NCBI RefSeq assembly: GCF_008364825.1
Contig: NZ_VTTO01000001.1
Location: 440,837 to 504,836 of the forward strand
DNA length: 64,000 bases
Direction of reading: 5' to 3'
Origin: Azospirillum sp. B21
GTDB lineage: Bacteria > Pseudomonadota > Alphaproteobacteria > Azospirillales > Azospirillaceae
In this document: piece by piece, positions 25,073 to 33,424 of the stretch
Layout of the letters: every line of letters begins with the position of its first letter
How positions within the stretch are numbered: position 1 is the stretch's first letter
The notes under the pieces: generated by a model
The model's database searches: none
The model's input: the letters and a program-made list of their open reading frames with translations, nothing else
Told to the model about the DNA's origin: nothing
Program-made: the position numbers and the translations under genes

Positions 25073-27622
25073 CTACCCCATCACCGAAGCCAGCACCTGC
25101 ACCACCTGATCCGACCCATAGGGCTTCTTGAGCACCGGCACATCCGCAAACCGCTCCGGCACCGCGGCGGACTCGCCATATCCGGTCGCAAACACGAAGG
25201 GGATGCCCAATTCCCGGAGCCGGTCGGCCACAGCCACCGAGGTCTCGTTGCCGAGGTTGATGTCAAGCACCCCGACCACCGGCGGATCGTCGTCGAGCAG
25301 GCGCAGGGCATGGCGGACGCCGGCAGCGGTGTTGACGCGGCTGGCACCGAAACTCAGCAGCACGTCCTCCGTCGCCATGGCGATGATCATGTTGTCCTCC
25401 AGCAACAGCACCGGGCCGTCGATGGAGAAGTCCGCCGCCGGCACCGGCAGGCTGGTCCGGCCGCCGCCGGGCAGGCTGTCGGCGACGGTGACATACTGGG
25501 CCGGGATCATGAAGCGCGCCCGCAGGCCCGACAGCGCATAGGTCACCTCGGCCTCGCCCCGCAGGTCGTGCGGGACGGAGCGTTCGATCACCGTGGTGCC
25601 GAAGCCGGTCCGCGAGGGCGCGCGCACCGGCGGGCCGCCATTCTCCTGCCACTCAATCAGCAGCCGCCCACCCTCGTCGATCGACCAGTCCGCCTCGACC
25701 CAGCCGCCGCTGTCGCTGAGCGCGCCGTATTTCGCCGAATTGGTCGTCAGTTCATGCACCACCAGAGCGAAGACGGAAAAGGCCTGGGGAGCCAACAGCA
25801 CCTCCGGGCCGGTCAATCGCACCCGCTCGCTCTTGGACGACAGATAGGCGCCGATTTCCGCCGCGATCAGCGCGCGGAGAGAGGCCGGTCCCCAATTGTC
25901 GGCAGTGATCTGGTCATGGGCGCGGGCCAGCGCCTCGATGCGGCCGGCGACGATGGCGGCGAACTGCTGCACCGTTTCCGCCCCGCTCTCGCTCTGGCGC
26001 ACCAGCGCGCGGACGAGGCTGAGGATGTTGCGGACCCGGTGGTTCAATTCGGCGATCAGCAACTCCTGCCGCTCTGTCGCCTCCTTGCGGGTGCGCCCGG
26101 CGACGTCGGCCAGCCGCAGGACCACCTCCAGCAGCGTCACCCGCAAGGATTCGGCGCTGCGCTGATCCAGATCGCTCCAGGGCTGCGACCGGCCGCGCAC
26201 GGTCTCCTTCCAGGCTTCGAAGCTCTTGCGCGGGGTCAGGCGCGGACCGTTGGGACCATACTGCGCCGGTTTCGACGGGTCGCCGCCCCAGGTGACGGTG
26301 CGGACCAGTTCCTTGCGGAAGAAGACCAGATAATCGCGCGGCGTGCGCGACACCGGGATGGCGAGCAGGCCGCAGGCGCGTTCGGTAAAGTCGCGGGCCG
26401 GCGGATGGACGGTTCCCAACTGGTCGGTGAAATAGACCTTGCTGGGCGGCGTCCGGTGCAGGAAGCGCATGACGCCCTGCGTCTCCTCCCGGGTCGGCGT
26501 CTCGCCTTCCATATGCAGCTGGCCGTCGATGCAGCAGGCGAAGCCGTCGCACTGGATCAGCATGCGCAGCTCGGTGGCGAAGGTGACGAGGCTGTCCAGC
26601 GGCGATTCGCTGTCGGCCAGCATCGACATGATGCGGACATGGGCACGGCGCACCTGCGCCTCTCGCTGGTCCTCCTGCTCGCGCTCCCGTCCTTCAAGCA
26701 GGAGCGAGACCATCTGTCCGAACAGTTCGGCGGTGGTGCGCCGTTCGAAGGACAGCGAGCGGGCCTGCCGGTGGTGGCAGGCGAACAGTCCCCACAGCTT
26801 GCCGTGCCGCAGGATCGACACCGACAGCGAGGCGCCGACCCCCATGTTGCGCAGATATTCGACATGGATCAGCGAGACGCTGCGCAGCAGGCTGAGCGAC
26901 AGGTCCAGCGGCTGGCCGGTGGGGTCGAGCGCCGGGATCACCGGCACCGGCGGCGCGTTCACATCGGCGATGCATCGCAGCCAGTTGCGCTCGTACAGCC
27001 GCCGGGCCTGCTGCGGGATGTCCGAGGCCGGATAGCGCTGGCCGAGGAAGCTGCCGATGCCGTGCACCGCCGATTCCGCGATCACCTCTCCCGCCCCATC
27101 GGAGTCGAAGCGGTAGACCATCACCCGGTCGAAGCCGGTCAGCGCCCGCATCTGGCGCGCCGTCTCGCGGCAGAAGGCGTCGAAGCCGCGGGTGTTCTGG
27201 ACCCGCCCGATCATGGAGCGCAGCAGCGATCCGGAATCCTGCGGTCCCTCGCCCTCGCTGGGTTCCGCCTCGATCACGATGGTGGAGCCGGAGAGATGCA
27301 CGGCGACGTCGCAGACCGGGGCGGTTTCCGACAGATGAACGCCGAAGGCACGTTCGACGCTGCCGTTGATATGGGCGACCTGCAGCCTGCCGCGGATGGT
27401 GTGCAGTGCGTCCGCGTTGACCGCGCGCGACAGCGGCGTGCCGAGCAAATCCTCGGGCTCCACCCCCAGCCAGCGGCCGGTGTTGGCGGAGGCGTGCAGG
27501 ACGATCCAATCGGCCGTTACGGCGATCAGGAAACCAGTGGGCTGGATGAGACCCAGCTGGTGGATGGGCTCCCGGTCACAATCGGTGAGGTCGACAGACC
27601 CCGAAGGAACCGGGCCGCTCAT
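25073..27622 (-). CDS. bacteriophytochrome HWE-type histidine kinase with C-terminal receiver
   Basis: An 849-residue red/far-red photoreceptor kinase. The PAS domain carries the likely biliverdin-attachment Cys15 (TDCDREPIHQLGLIQPTG). The GAF domain shows RYPASDIPQQARRLY and IHVEYLRNMGVGASLSVSI with the conserved His. A PHY domain follows (about 320-500). The kinase is of the HWE type, with phospho-His in ELNHRVRNILSLVRALV. A receiver ends the protein, with phospho-Asp in GVLDINLGNE and Lys in LKKPYG. One oddity is IQPTG where most phytochromes have IQPHG. No heme-oxygenase gene (biliverdin supply) is nearby. It is isolated, with a repeat element downstream. Confidence 0.9.
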   Translation of the reverse strand: MSGPVPSGSVDLTDCDREPIHQLGLIQPTGFLIAVTADWIVLHASANTGRWLGVEPEDLLGTPLSRAVNADALHTIRGRLQVAHINGSVERAFGVHLSETAPVCDVAVHLSGSTIVIEAEPSEGEGPQDSGSLLRSMIGRVQNTRGFDAFCRETARQMRALTGFDRVMVYRFDSDGAGEVIAESAVHGIGSFLGQRYPASDIPQQARRLYERNWLRCIADVNAPPVPVIPALDPTGQPLDLSLSLLRSVSLIHVEYLRNMGVGASLSVSILRHGKLWGLFACHHRQARSLSFERRTTAELFGQMVSLLLEGREREQEDQREAQVRRAHVRIMSMLADSESPLDSLVTFATELRMLIQCDGFACCIDGQLHMEGETPTREETQGVMRFLHRTPPSKVYFTDQLGTVHPPARDFTERACGLLAIPVSRTPRDYLVFFRKELVRTVTWGGDPSKPAQYGPNGPRLTPRKSFEAWKETVRGRSQPWSDLDQRSAESLRVTLLEVVLRLADVAGRTRKEATERQELLIAELNHRVRNILSLVRALVRQSESGAETVQQFAAIVAGRIEALARAHDQITADNWGPASLRALIAAEIGAYLSSKSERVRLTGPEVLLAPQAFSVFALVVHELTTNSAKYGALSDSGGWVEADWSIDEGGRLLIEWQENGGPPVRAPSRTGFGTTVIERSVPHDLRGEAEVTYALSGLRARFMIPAQYVTVADSLPGGGRTSLPVPAADFSIDGPVLLLEDNMIIAMATEDVLLSFGASRVNTAAGVRHALRLLDDDPPVVGVLDINLGNETSVAVADRLRELGIPFVFATGYGESAAVPERFADVPVLKKPYGSDQVVQVLASVMG

Positions 27623-27938
27623 CGAGCAAAGACTTCTGACAAACGCGACCTCGAGCGGAAGCTAGACCAGTGGCGTTTGTCACGCCCTGCCAAGGGATGT
27701 GGACAACAATTTAGGCAGGACAATGGAGCGCCGCAACGCTCCAAAATGGCTATTCCTATGTTCTTATTAAGGCGCGTTAACTTAACATAGGATAATTTGT
27801 GAAGCGTACTGCGCATGATTTTGCCCAGCAAACAGTCATTCTGCGAATTGCAATTCGGATTTCCGGACACTCACCCACAACCACGGATCGTCAGCGCCGC
27901 AACTGTTCGCCGGTACGACGGAGAGGATGCGCAAGGAA
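27623..27938. other. AT-richer intergenic region upstream of the phytochrome kinase gene
   Basis: This stretch holds no gene that could be supported. It contains one small inverted repeat, TGGAGCG (27724-27730) with CGCTCCA (27737-27743), and a run of AT-rich sequence near 27745-27800 that probably includes the phytochrome promoter (leftward). Confidence 0.5.
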
Positions 27939-27980
27939 GCAAGCCGGGAGTCCAGGCCTGACGGCGGACTCCCGGCTTGC
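27930..27980 (-). terminator. Rho-independent terminator after recN
   Basis: Perfect 15-bp arms GCAAGCCGGGAGTCC (27939-27953) and GGACTCCCGGCTTGC (27966-27980) surround a 12-base loop, 26 bases past the recN stop. Read leftwards, the hairpin is followed by a moderately T-rich TTCCTTGC. Confidence 0.8.
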
Positions 27981-28005
27981 GGATGATCGGACTGGAAAAA
28001 GAGGA

Positions 28006-29682
28006 TCAGCCGCGGCCGGCGATCAGGCTGTCTGCCGCCGCGCGGGCTTCTGCGGTGACGGTGGCGCCAGACAGCATGCGGGCGATCTCCTCACGCCGCT
28101 CGTCGCCATCCAGTTCGGCGACGCCGGTGGTGACCTGCTCGCCCTTCTGCGACTTCTGGACCTTCAGGTGCACGGCGCCACGCGCCGCGACCTGCGGGCT
28201 GTGGGTGACGACCAGCACCTGCAGGCCATGGCCCAGCGTTTCCAGCCGCTCGCCAACCGCCGCGGCGACGGCGCCGCCGATGCCGGTGTCAACCTCGTCG
28301 AACACCAGCGTGCCGACGGTGGAGGTCTGGGCCAGCACCACCTTCAGCGCCAGCATGAAGCGCGCCAGCTCGCCGCCCGACGCGATCTTGTTCAGCGCAC
28401 CCGGCGGGGATCCGGGGTTGGTCGCGACCTGGAAGGCGACGCGGTCGATGCCGGACGCGTTCCATTCCGCCTCGTCGAGCGGCTCGACCAGCGTACGGAA
28501 CTTGGCCTTTTCCATCTTCAGCGGTGCCAGCTCGCCGGCAACCGCGACGTCCAGCCTGCCGGCGGCCTCGCGGCGGGCGGCGCTCAGCGCCTCGGCAGCC
28601 TTGTGGAAGGTGGTGCGGGCCTGCTCCGCCTCCTTCGCCAGCTTGGCCAGCAGGTCGCCCTGATCCTCGATCAGCAGCAGGCGGCCTGCCATCTCCTCGC
28701 GCAGAGGCGCCAAGGCGTCGACATCCACGCCATGCTTGCGGGCGGCGGCGCGGAGCGCGAACAGCCGCTCCTCCAGCTTTTCCAGCGCCCGCGGATCCAT
28801 GTCGACGCCGCTGGAGACGGCCTGCAGGGCGGCGATGGCTTCCCCCGCCTCGGTCGCGGCACGGTCGAGCGCTGCGATCACTGGGTCCAGCGTGCCGCCG
28901 GCCCGGTCGGCGATGCGGCTCAGCGTGCGGATGGCGGAGGACAGCGCCCGTTCGACACCGCGGTCGCCCGAAAGCTCCGCATAGGCGGCGTTCATGCCGT
29001 CGACCAGCTTTTCCCGGTGCATCAGCACCGCGCGGGTCTCCGACAGTTCCTCCTCCTCGCCGGCCTTCGGGGCGAGCGCGTCCAACTCGGCCACGGCGTG
29101 GCGGAGATATTCCTCTTCGGAGCGGGCGCGGGCGATGTCGGCGGCGGCTGAATGGCGCGCGTCCTCGACCTGCCTCCAGGCGCGGTGGGCAGCTGCGACC
29201 TGCGCCGCTTGGGCCGACAGTCCGGCATAAGCGTCCAGCACGCTACGGTGGGTCTGCGGGTTCAGCAGGCCGTGGGTGTCGAATTGCCCATGGACCTCGA
29301 CCAGTTCGGCGCCGAGCGACTTCAGCAGGCCGACGCCGACCGGCTGGTCGTTGACCCAGGCGCGGCTGCGCCCGTCGGTGTTGACGGTGCGGCGGATCAC
29401 CAGCGAGCCGTCACCGGAATCGGCGTCCAACCCCTGTTCCTTCAGGATGGCGAAGGCGGGGTGGTCGCCGGACAGCTCGAATTCCGCGGTGACGGAGGCC
29501 TGATCGGCGCCATGGCGCACCAGACCGGAATCGGCCCGCGCGCCGAGGGCAAGCCCCAGCGCGTCGAGCAGGATCGACTTTCCGGCGCCGGTCTCGCCGG
29601 TCAGGGCGCACAGGCCCTTGCGGAAGGACAGGCTCAGCCGCTCGATCAGGACAACGTCCCGGATCGTCAGCGACACGAGCAT
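28006..29682 (-). CDS. recN: DNA repair protein RecN
   Basis: A 558-residue SMC-like ATPase for double-strand-break repair. Walker A is ALTGETGAGKSILLDAL (about residues 26-42), a long coiled-coil region fills the middle, and the C-terminal half carries the ABC signature KIASGGELARFMLALK and Walker B TLVFDEVDTGIGG. The start at 29682 (MLVSLTIRDVVLIE) gives the normal N-terminus; upstream in-frame sequence belongs to bamD in another frame. It follows bamD by 8 bases, the usual alphaproteobacterial order. Confidence 0.95.
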   Translation of the reverse strand: MLVSLTIRDVVLIERLSLSFRKGLCALTGETGAGKSILLDALGLALGARADSGLVRHGADQASVTAEFELSGDHPAFAILKEQGLDADSGDGSLVIRRTVNTDGRSRAWVNDQPVGVGLLKSLGAELVEVHGQFDTHGLLNPQTHRSVLDAYAGLSAQAAQVAAAHRAWRQVEDARHSAAADIARARSEEEYLRHAVAELDALAPKAGEEEELSETRAVLMHREKLVDGMNAAYAELSGDRGVERALSSAIRTLSRIADRAGGTLDPVIAALDRAATEAGEAIAALQAVSSGVDMDPRALEKLEERLFALRAAARKHGVDVDALAPLREEMAGRLLLIEDQGDLLAKLAKEAEQARTTFHKAAEALSAARREAAGRLDVAVAGELAPLKMEKAKFRTLVEPLDEAEWNASGIDRVAFQVATNPGSPPGALNKIASGGELARFMLALKVVLAQTSTVGTLVFDEVDTGIGGAVAAAVGERLETLGHGLQVLVVTHSPQVAARGAVHLKVQKSQKGEQVTTGVAELDGDERREEIARMLSGATVTAEARAAADSLIAGRG

Positions 29683-29690
29683 GGAGCGGC

Positions 29691-30506
29691 CTAGAACAGG
29701 GAGTTCCAGGCTTTGCTGATCCACGACTTCTCGTTTCGCTCGGGACGCAGATTGGCGTCCACCAGCAGTGCGTAGCTGTCCGTGTACCATTCGCTGCCGG
29801 GAAAGTTGTGGCCAAGCACGGCCGCGGCGGCCTTCGCCTCGTCGGTCACGCCCAGCGCCAGATAGCACTCCACCAGCCGGTGCAGCGCCTCCGCCACATG
29901 GGACGTGGTCTGGTAGTTTTCAACGACGACACGGAAGCGGTTGATCGCGGCGGTGTACTGATGCTGACGCAGATAGAAGCGACCGACCTCCATTTCCTTG
30001 CCGGCAAGGTGGTCGTTGGTCAGGTCGATCTTCAGCTTGGCGTCGCGGGCATATTTGCTGTCCGGGAAACGGCGCACCACCTCCGACAGGGCGTCGAGCG
30101 CCTGCCGGGTCATCCGCTGGTCGCGGCGCACATCGGTGATCTGCTCGTAATAGCACAGCGCCCGCATGTAATAGGCGTAGTCGACATCCGGGCTGCCCGG
30201 ATGAAGCTGGATGAAGCGGTCGAGCGCCAGGATGGCGTCGTCGTACTTCAGATCCTGATAGTGGGCGTAGGCGGCAAGAAGCTGCGCCTTGCTGGCCGAA
30301 TCCGAATAGGGATGCTGGCGCTCCACCTCGTCGTAGAGCTTTGCGGCCTTCTTGAAGGACTCCTCGCGCATCGCCGCGTCGGCTTCCGACAGAAGCTGGT
30401 CGGCCGGACGTTCGACATACGCGTCCTCCTTGGTGGAGGAGCAGGCGGTCAGGGCGGCGGACAGAAGGATGGCCGTCAGCGGCAGGCGGTACGGGCGAGG
30501 AAGCAT
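29691..30506 (-). CDS. bamD: outer membrane protein assembly factor BamD
   Basis: A 271-residue outer-membrane lipoprotein of the BAM complex. The signal peptide ends in the lipobox LTAC (Cys at about 22). The rest is tetratricopeptide-like repeats: AAKLYDEVERQHPYSDSASK, AILALDRFIQLHPGSPDVDY and VVRRFPDSKYARDAKLK are successive repeat segments. It is essential in most proteobacteria. It forms an operon with recN (8-base gap). Confidence 0.94.
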   Translation of the reverse strand: MLPRPYRLPLTAILLSAALTACSSTKEDAYVERPADQLLSEADAAMREESFKKAAKLYDEVERQHPYSDSASKAQLLAAYAHYQDLKYDDAILALDRFIQLHPGSPDVDYAYYMRALCYYEQITDVRRDQRMTRQALDALSEVVRRFPDSKYARDAKLKIDLTNDHLAGKEMEVGRFYLRQHQYTAAINRFRVVVENYQTTSHVAEALHRLVECYLALGVTDEAKAAAAVLGHNFPGSEWYTDSYALLVDANLRPERNEKSWISKAWNSLF

Positions 30507-30620
30507 CGTCGTCTTGGGCGCTTTCGAAGTTGCCCCTGTATAGCACGCCGGGGTGAGGGCGCCGCAAGCGGTAACGCGGGGGTGGGCCGGGCAATCGGAT
30601 TTGAGGGCGCAAATACGGTC

Positions 30621-30650
30621 AAGCCCCTCTCCCCTCGCGGGGAGAAGGGC
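30621..30650. repeat. short GC-rich hairpin between bamD and cheZ
   Basis: CTCTCCCC (30627-30634) pairs with GGGGAGA plus one mismatch (30639-30647) around TCGC. It resembles a half unit of the dispersed GC-rich elements and sits just past the cheZ stop. It has no T-run. Confidence 0.45.
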
Positions 30651-30660
30651 CTTGATTCGC

Positions 30661-31386
30661 TTACCCGAACAGCGCGTCGATGTCGGCCTGGCTGATGTTG
30701 CCGCTGTCGGGGGTCGCTTCGGCCGGGCCGTGCAGGTCCAGGTCCTCGTCCTTCTTCGTGACGGACGGCGGCAGCGGCATCGCCTCGAACTCCCGCTTGT
30801 TCCACAGGCCCATCATGGCGTCGACGCGCTCCTCGATGAAGGACATGGCGCGGACGACCTTGGTGATGCGCTGGCCGGTCAGATCCTGAAAGTTGCAGGC
30901 CTCGTAGATGCGGACGATCACGTCGACCATGTCGTTGACGCGGTCGTTGTGATAGCCCTCCGGCAGGGACGACTTCAGCTCCGACACCACCTCTTCCAGC
31001 TCTTCGGCGCAGGCCATGATGGTGTTGGTCGCGGCCTCCGTCGCGGCGACGACGGCGCTCAGTTCCTGGCTGGCCTGCTGGAACTTGTCGTCGCCGGCCA
31101 GCGGGTGGCGGATGGCCGCCATCTCCACCTTGGTCGCCTTGATGCGGCCGGAGATGTCGGCAATCTCCACCTGGATCTGGTCGATCTGCGCCGCGTCCAT
31201 GGTCAGGAAGCGGTCCAGCTTGGCGCCCAGGTCGCCGATGGCGCGCAGCACCTCGGTGTTGTCGGCCTGGACCACCTGGGCCGGCACCGGCAGCGCCGCT
31301 GCGGCGGCACCGTCTTCGATCAGCGCCTGGAACGGGTGCCCGGATTTGCGGGCCTTCTGAAGCTCGGCCATGAAGGGCTTGGTCAT
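30661..31386 (-). CDS. cheZ: CheZ-family CheY-phosphate phosphatase, copy 1
   Basis: A 241-residue mostly helical protein. The CheZ catalytic motif is visible in EACNFQDLTGQRITKVVRAM (Asp and Gln of the DxxxQ motif). Its last residues, ISQADIDALFG, resemble both the CheZ C-terminal CheY-binding helix and the N-terminal CheY-P-binding peptide of FliM. It should remove phosphate from CheY and reset motor control. The ATG at 31386 has GAGGAT seven bases upstream; ATG 31395 is possible but abuts that signal. It lies downstream of a second CheZ-like gene and cheY on the same strand. Confidence 0.88.
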   Translation of the reverse strand: MTKPFMAELQKARKSGHPFQALIEDGAAAAALPVPAQVVQADNTEVLRAIGDLGAKLDRFLTMDAAQIDQIQVEIADISGRIKATKVEMAAIRHPLAGDDKFQQASQELSAVVAATEAATNTIMACAEELEEVVSELKSSLPEGYHNDRVNDMVDVIVRIYEACNFQDLTGQRITKVVRAMSFIEERVDAMMGLWNKREFEAMPLPPSVTKKDEDLDLHGPAEATPDSGNISQADIDALFG

Positions 31387-31596
31387 CTGCTTCATCCTCG
31401 GTCCCGCCTCTCGGAAACGGCCGCCTGTGGCCTGGGTGGTGAATATGTCGGGTGGTGGAATGTCTGGTTGCGTAGCGGGTCTGCGTTCTGGAGCCGTCAA
31501 CCGCGCCGCATGGGGCCATCGGCCTGCCGGGCGGGTCAATCGGGGGAAACCTAAAGGGAAGAGATCGTCCGGACGGGCCGGCGCGGCTTCCCCGCC

Positions 31597-32697
31597 CTAT
31601 CCGAAGAGAGCGTCGATGGCCGCCTGATCGAGCGGCGCCGGTGGCTCCGCCGCCGCGGGCGGCGGGGGCGGTGCGGCGGGCTTGGGAGCGGCCTTGGCCT
31701 TCGGCGCCGCGCCGGGCGGCTTCGGCACCGGTTTCTTCGCCGGAGCGGGCGCCGGAGCCGGGCTGTCGAACATGCTGTCGATGTCGGCCTGGCTCGACTG
31801 TACCGGTGCGGCGGCGGGCGCCGGCGCGTCGAACATGCTGTCGATGTCGGCCTGGCTCGACTGTACCGGTGCGGCAGCAGGTGCCGGCGCGTCGAACATG
31901 CTGTCGATGTCGGCTTGGCTCGCCTTCGCCGGGGCCGGCGGCGGGGGCGGAGGTGGCGCGGGTGCGGGCACCGGCGCGGCAACCGGGCTGTCGAACATGC
32001 TGTCGACATCGGCTTGGCTGACGCCGTGGCCGTCCAACTGCGGACCGTTCAGCAGATGCGCGTCCGGCCGGCTGTCGGTCTGCTCTTCCTTGACGACGAT
32101 GCCGGCCAGCCCATCCTCGCCCCAGATGCTGATCATGGCCATGACGCGCTGCTCGATGTAGCGGAGCGCGTTGACCACCTTGCTGGTGCGCTGGCCGGTC
32201 AGATCCTGGAAGGAACAGGCGGTGAAGATGTCGTTCACCTGCGTGTCGATCTCGCCGCACATCGTCGGATCGGCCCCGCTCGCGCGCAGCTTGCCCGCCA
32301 GATCCATCAGCCGTTCGGCCGCATTCAGGATTTCGAAGGATGCGCGTTCGGTCGAGATGACGATGGCATCGAGTTCGTTCGTGGCGGAGAGGATCTTGTC
32401 GCCCGACCCGTCGGGGGGCCGCAGTGCCGCAACCTCCCGCCGCGCCTGTTCGATCGACGCCGCCATTTCCATCAGCTCGCGGCGCAGGACGCCGACATGC
32501 TTGCCGGCCTCCACCGCATCGTTCTGCCGGTTCCAGGAGTCGCGGAACTCCTGGAGCATCGCGCGCACTTCCTCCGTCGCGGCCCCGAGGGACCGCCGGT
32601 GGAGCCGCCGCAGGAACGCCCTTCCCTTCGCCGATCGGGCGATGGCGTCCTCGATCTGCTCGAACTCCTCATCGGACAGCTGCGGAAGCTGCTCCAA
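31597..32697 (-). CDS. CheZ-like phosphatase with array of five CheY-docking-like peptides, copy 2
   Basis: A 366-residue protein when started at TTG 32697, which has GGGGAG nine bases upstream; GTG 32772 would add 25 residues and lacks such a signal. The helical CheZ part contains the catalytic segment CSFQDLTGQRTSKVVNALRY. The C-terminal 140 residues are Pro/Ala-rich and contain four copies of SQADxDSMFD plus a terminal LDQAAIDALFG. These peptides resemble the FliM N-terminal CheY-P-binding motif. The layout suggests a phosphatase with many tethered CheY sites. It sits between cheY and the first cheZ. Function is inferred from family; the array is seen directly. Confidence 0.85.
   Translation of the reverse strand: MEQLPQLSDEEFEQIEDAIARSAKGRAFLRRLHRRSLGAATEEVRAMLQEFRDSWNRQNDAVEAGKHVGVLRRELMEMAASIEQARREVAALRPPDGSGDKILSATNELDAIVISTERASFEILNAAERLMDLAGKLRASGADPTMCGEIDTQVNDIFTACSFQDLTGQRTSKVVNALRYIEQRVMAMISIWGEDGLAGIVVKEEQTDSRPDAHLLNGPQLDGHGVSQADVDSMFDSPVAAPVPAPAPPPPPPPAPAKASQADIDSMFDAPAPAAAPVQSSQADIDSMFDAPAPAAAPVQSSQADIDSMFDSPAPAPAPAKKPVPKPPGAAPKAKAAPKPAAPPPPPAAAEPPAPLDQAAIDALFG
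31765..32019. repeat. in-gene tandem repeats coding SQADIDSMFD units
   Basis: 30-base units coding for SQADxDSMFD lie at 31765-31794, 31828-31857, 31891-31920 and 31990-32019. The first three are exactly 63 bases (21 residues) apart and almost identical, with Ala/Pro linkers between. Near identity at DNA level points to recent unit duplication. Confidence 0.9.
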
Positions 32698-32813
32698 ACC
32701 GGTCCACTCCCCAAACTGGATTCGCCAGCCGCCCCAAGGACCGGGCGCCGGGCGGCATGTGCCGCCGCCCACCCGGACCGGTCACGATACGCTTCGATCG
32801 CCCCTTGCGGGGC

Positions 32814-33179
32814 TCAGCCGCCGATGACGGCCTGGATCTTCTGCTTCAGCGTGTCGGCGTTGAAAGGCTTGACGATGTAGTTGTTCACGCCGGCCTGCTT
32901 GGCGGCGATCACGTTCTCGGTCTTGCTTTCGGCGGTGACCATGATGAAGGGCGTCGCCGCCAGCTTCGCGTCGGCGCGGATTTCCTTCAGCAGCTGGAGG
33001 CCGGTCATCGGCTCCATGTTCCAGTCGGAAATGATGAGGCCGAACTTGCTCTCACGCAGCTTCGCCAGCGCCGACACACCGTCGCCGGCCTCGTCGATGT
33101 CGGTGTAGCCGATCTGGGTCAACAGGTTCCGCACGATGCGCCGCATGGTGGCGTAATCATCGACGACGAGGATCTTCAT
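32814..33179 (-). CDS. cheY: chemotaxis response regulator CheY
   Basis: A 121-residue single receiver domain. The acidic pocket is VVDDYA, the phospho-Asp is in IISDWNMEPMTG, the switch Thr is in MVTAES, and the Lys is in YIVKPFNADTL. It is very close to canonical CheY that binds FliM. The two following genes code for CheZ-like phosphatases, so the cluster handles CheY output and reset; no cheA, cheW, cheR or cheB is present here. It is probably the first gene of the cluster. Confidence 0.95.
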   Translation of the reverse strand: MKILVVDDYATMRRIVRNLLTQIGYTDIDEAGDGVSALAKLRESKFGLIISDWNMEPMTGLQLLKEIRADAKLAATPFIMVTAESKTENVIAAKQAGVNNYIVKPFNADTLKQKIQAVIGG

Positions 33180-33424
33180 CTAGACGTCTCCGCAATAATC
33201 CGTTGCCGGTGTCTGACCGGCCGTTACGCCCACCCGGCGCGGGGGCTGCGCCGTAATCCGGGAAGTGATGCCGACTGTAGTGCCCTAACTGCCGCCAAAA
33301 GTCATCCCCTTGGGACACACTGCATCAGCCTGGTAAAGAACGTGTTACCACGCGCGACACCATCTTGCCGAATCAGGGCTGTCCCCAGCACTTCGCCATG
33401 ATTTGATACAGCCGCCGGCTCCCA

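Noticed and set aside
25040..27790. A 916-residue open frame antisense to the phytochrome kinase gene
   Set aside because: Its composition (His, Gln, Arg, Gly-rich) is the mirror of a GC-rich coding strand, and the opposite strand has clear PAS, GAF and kinase motifs.
31765..32019. CRISPR-like regular repeats
   Set aside because: The repeats are in frame, code for SQADIDSMFD and have near-identical Ala/Pro linkers rather than unique spacers.
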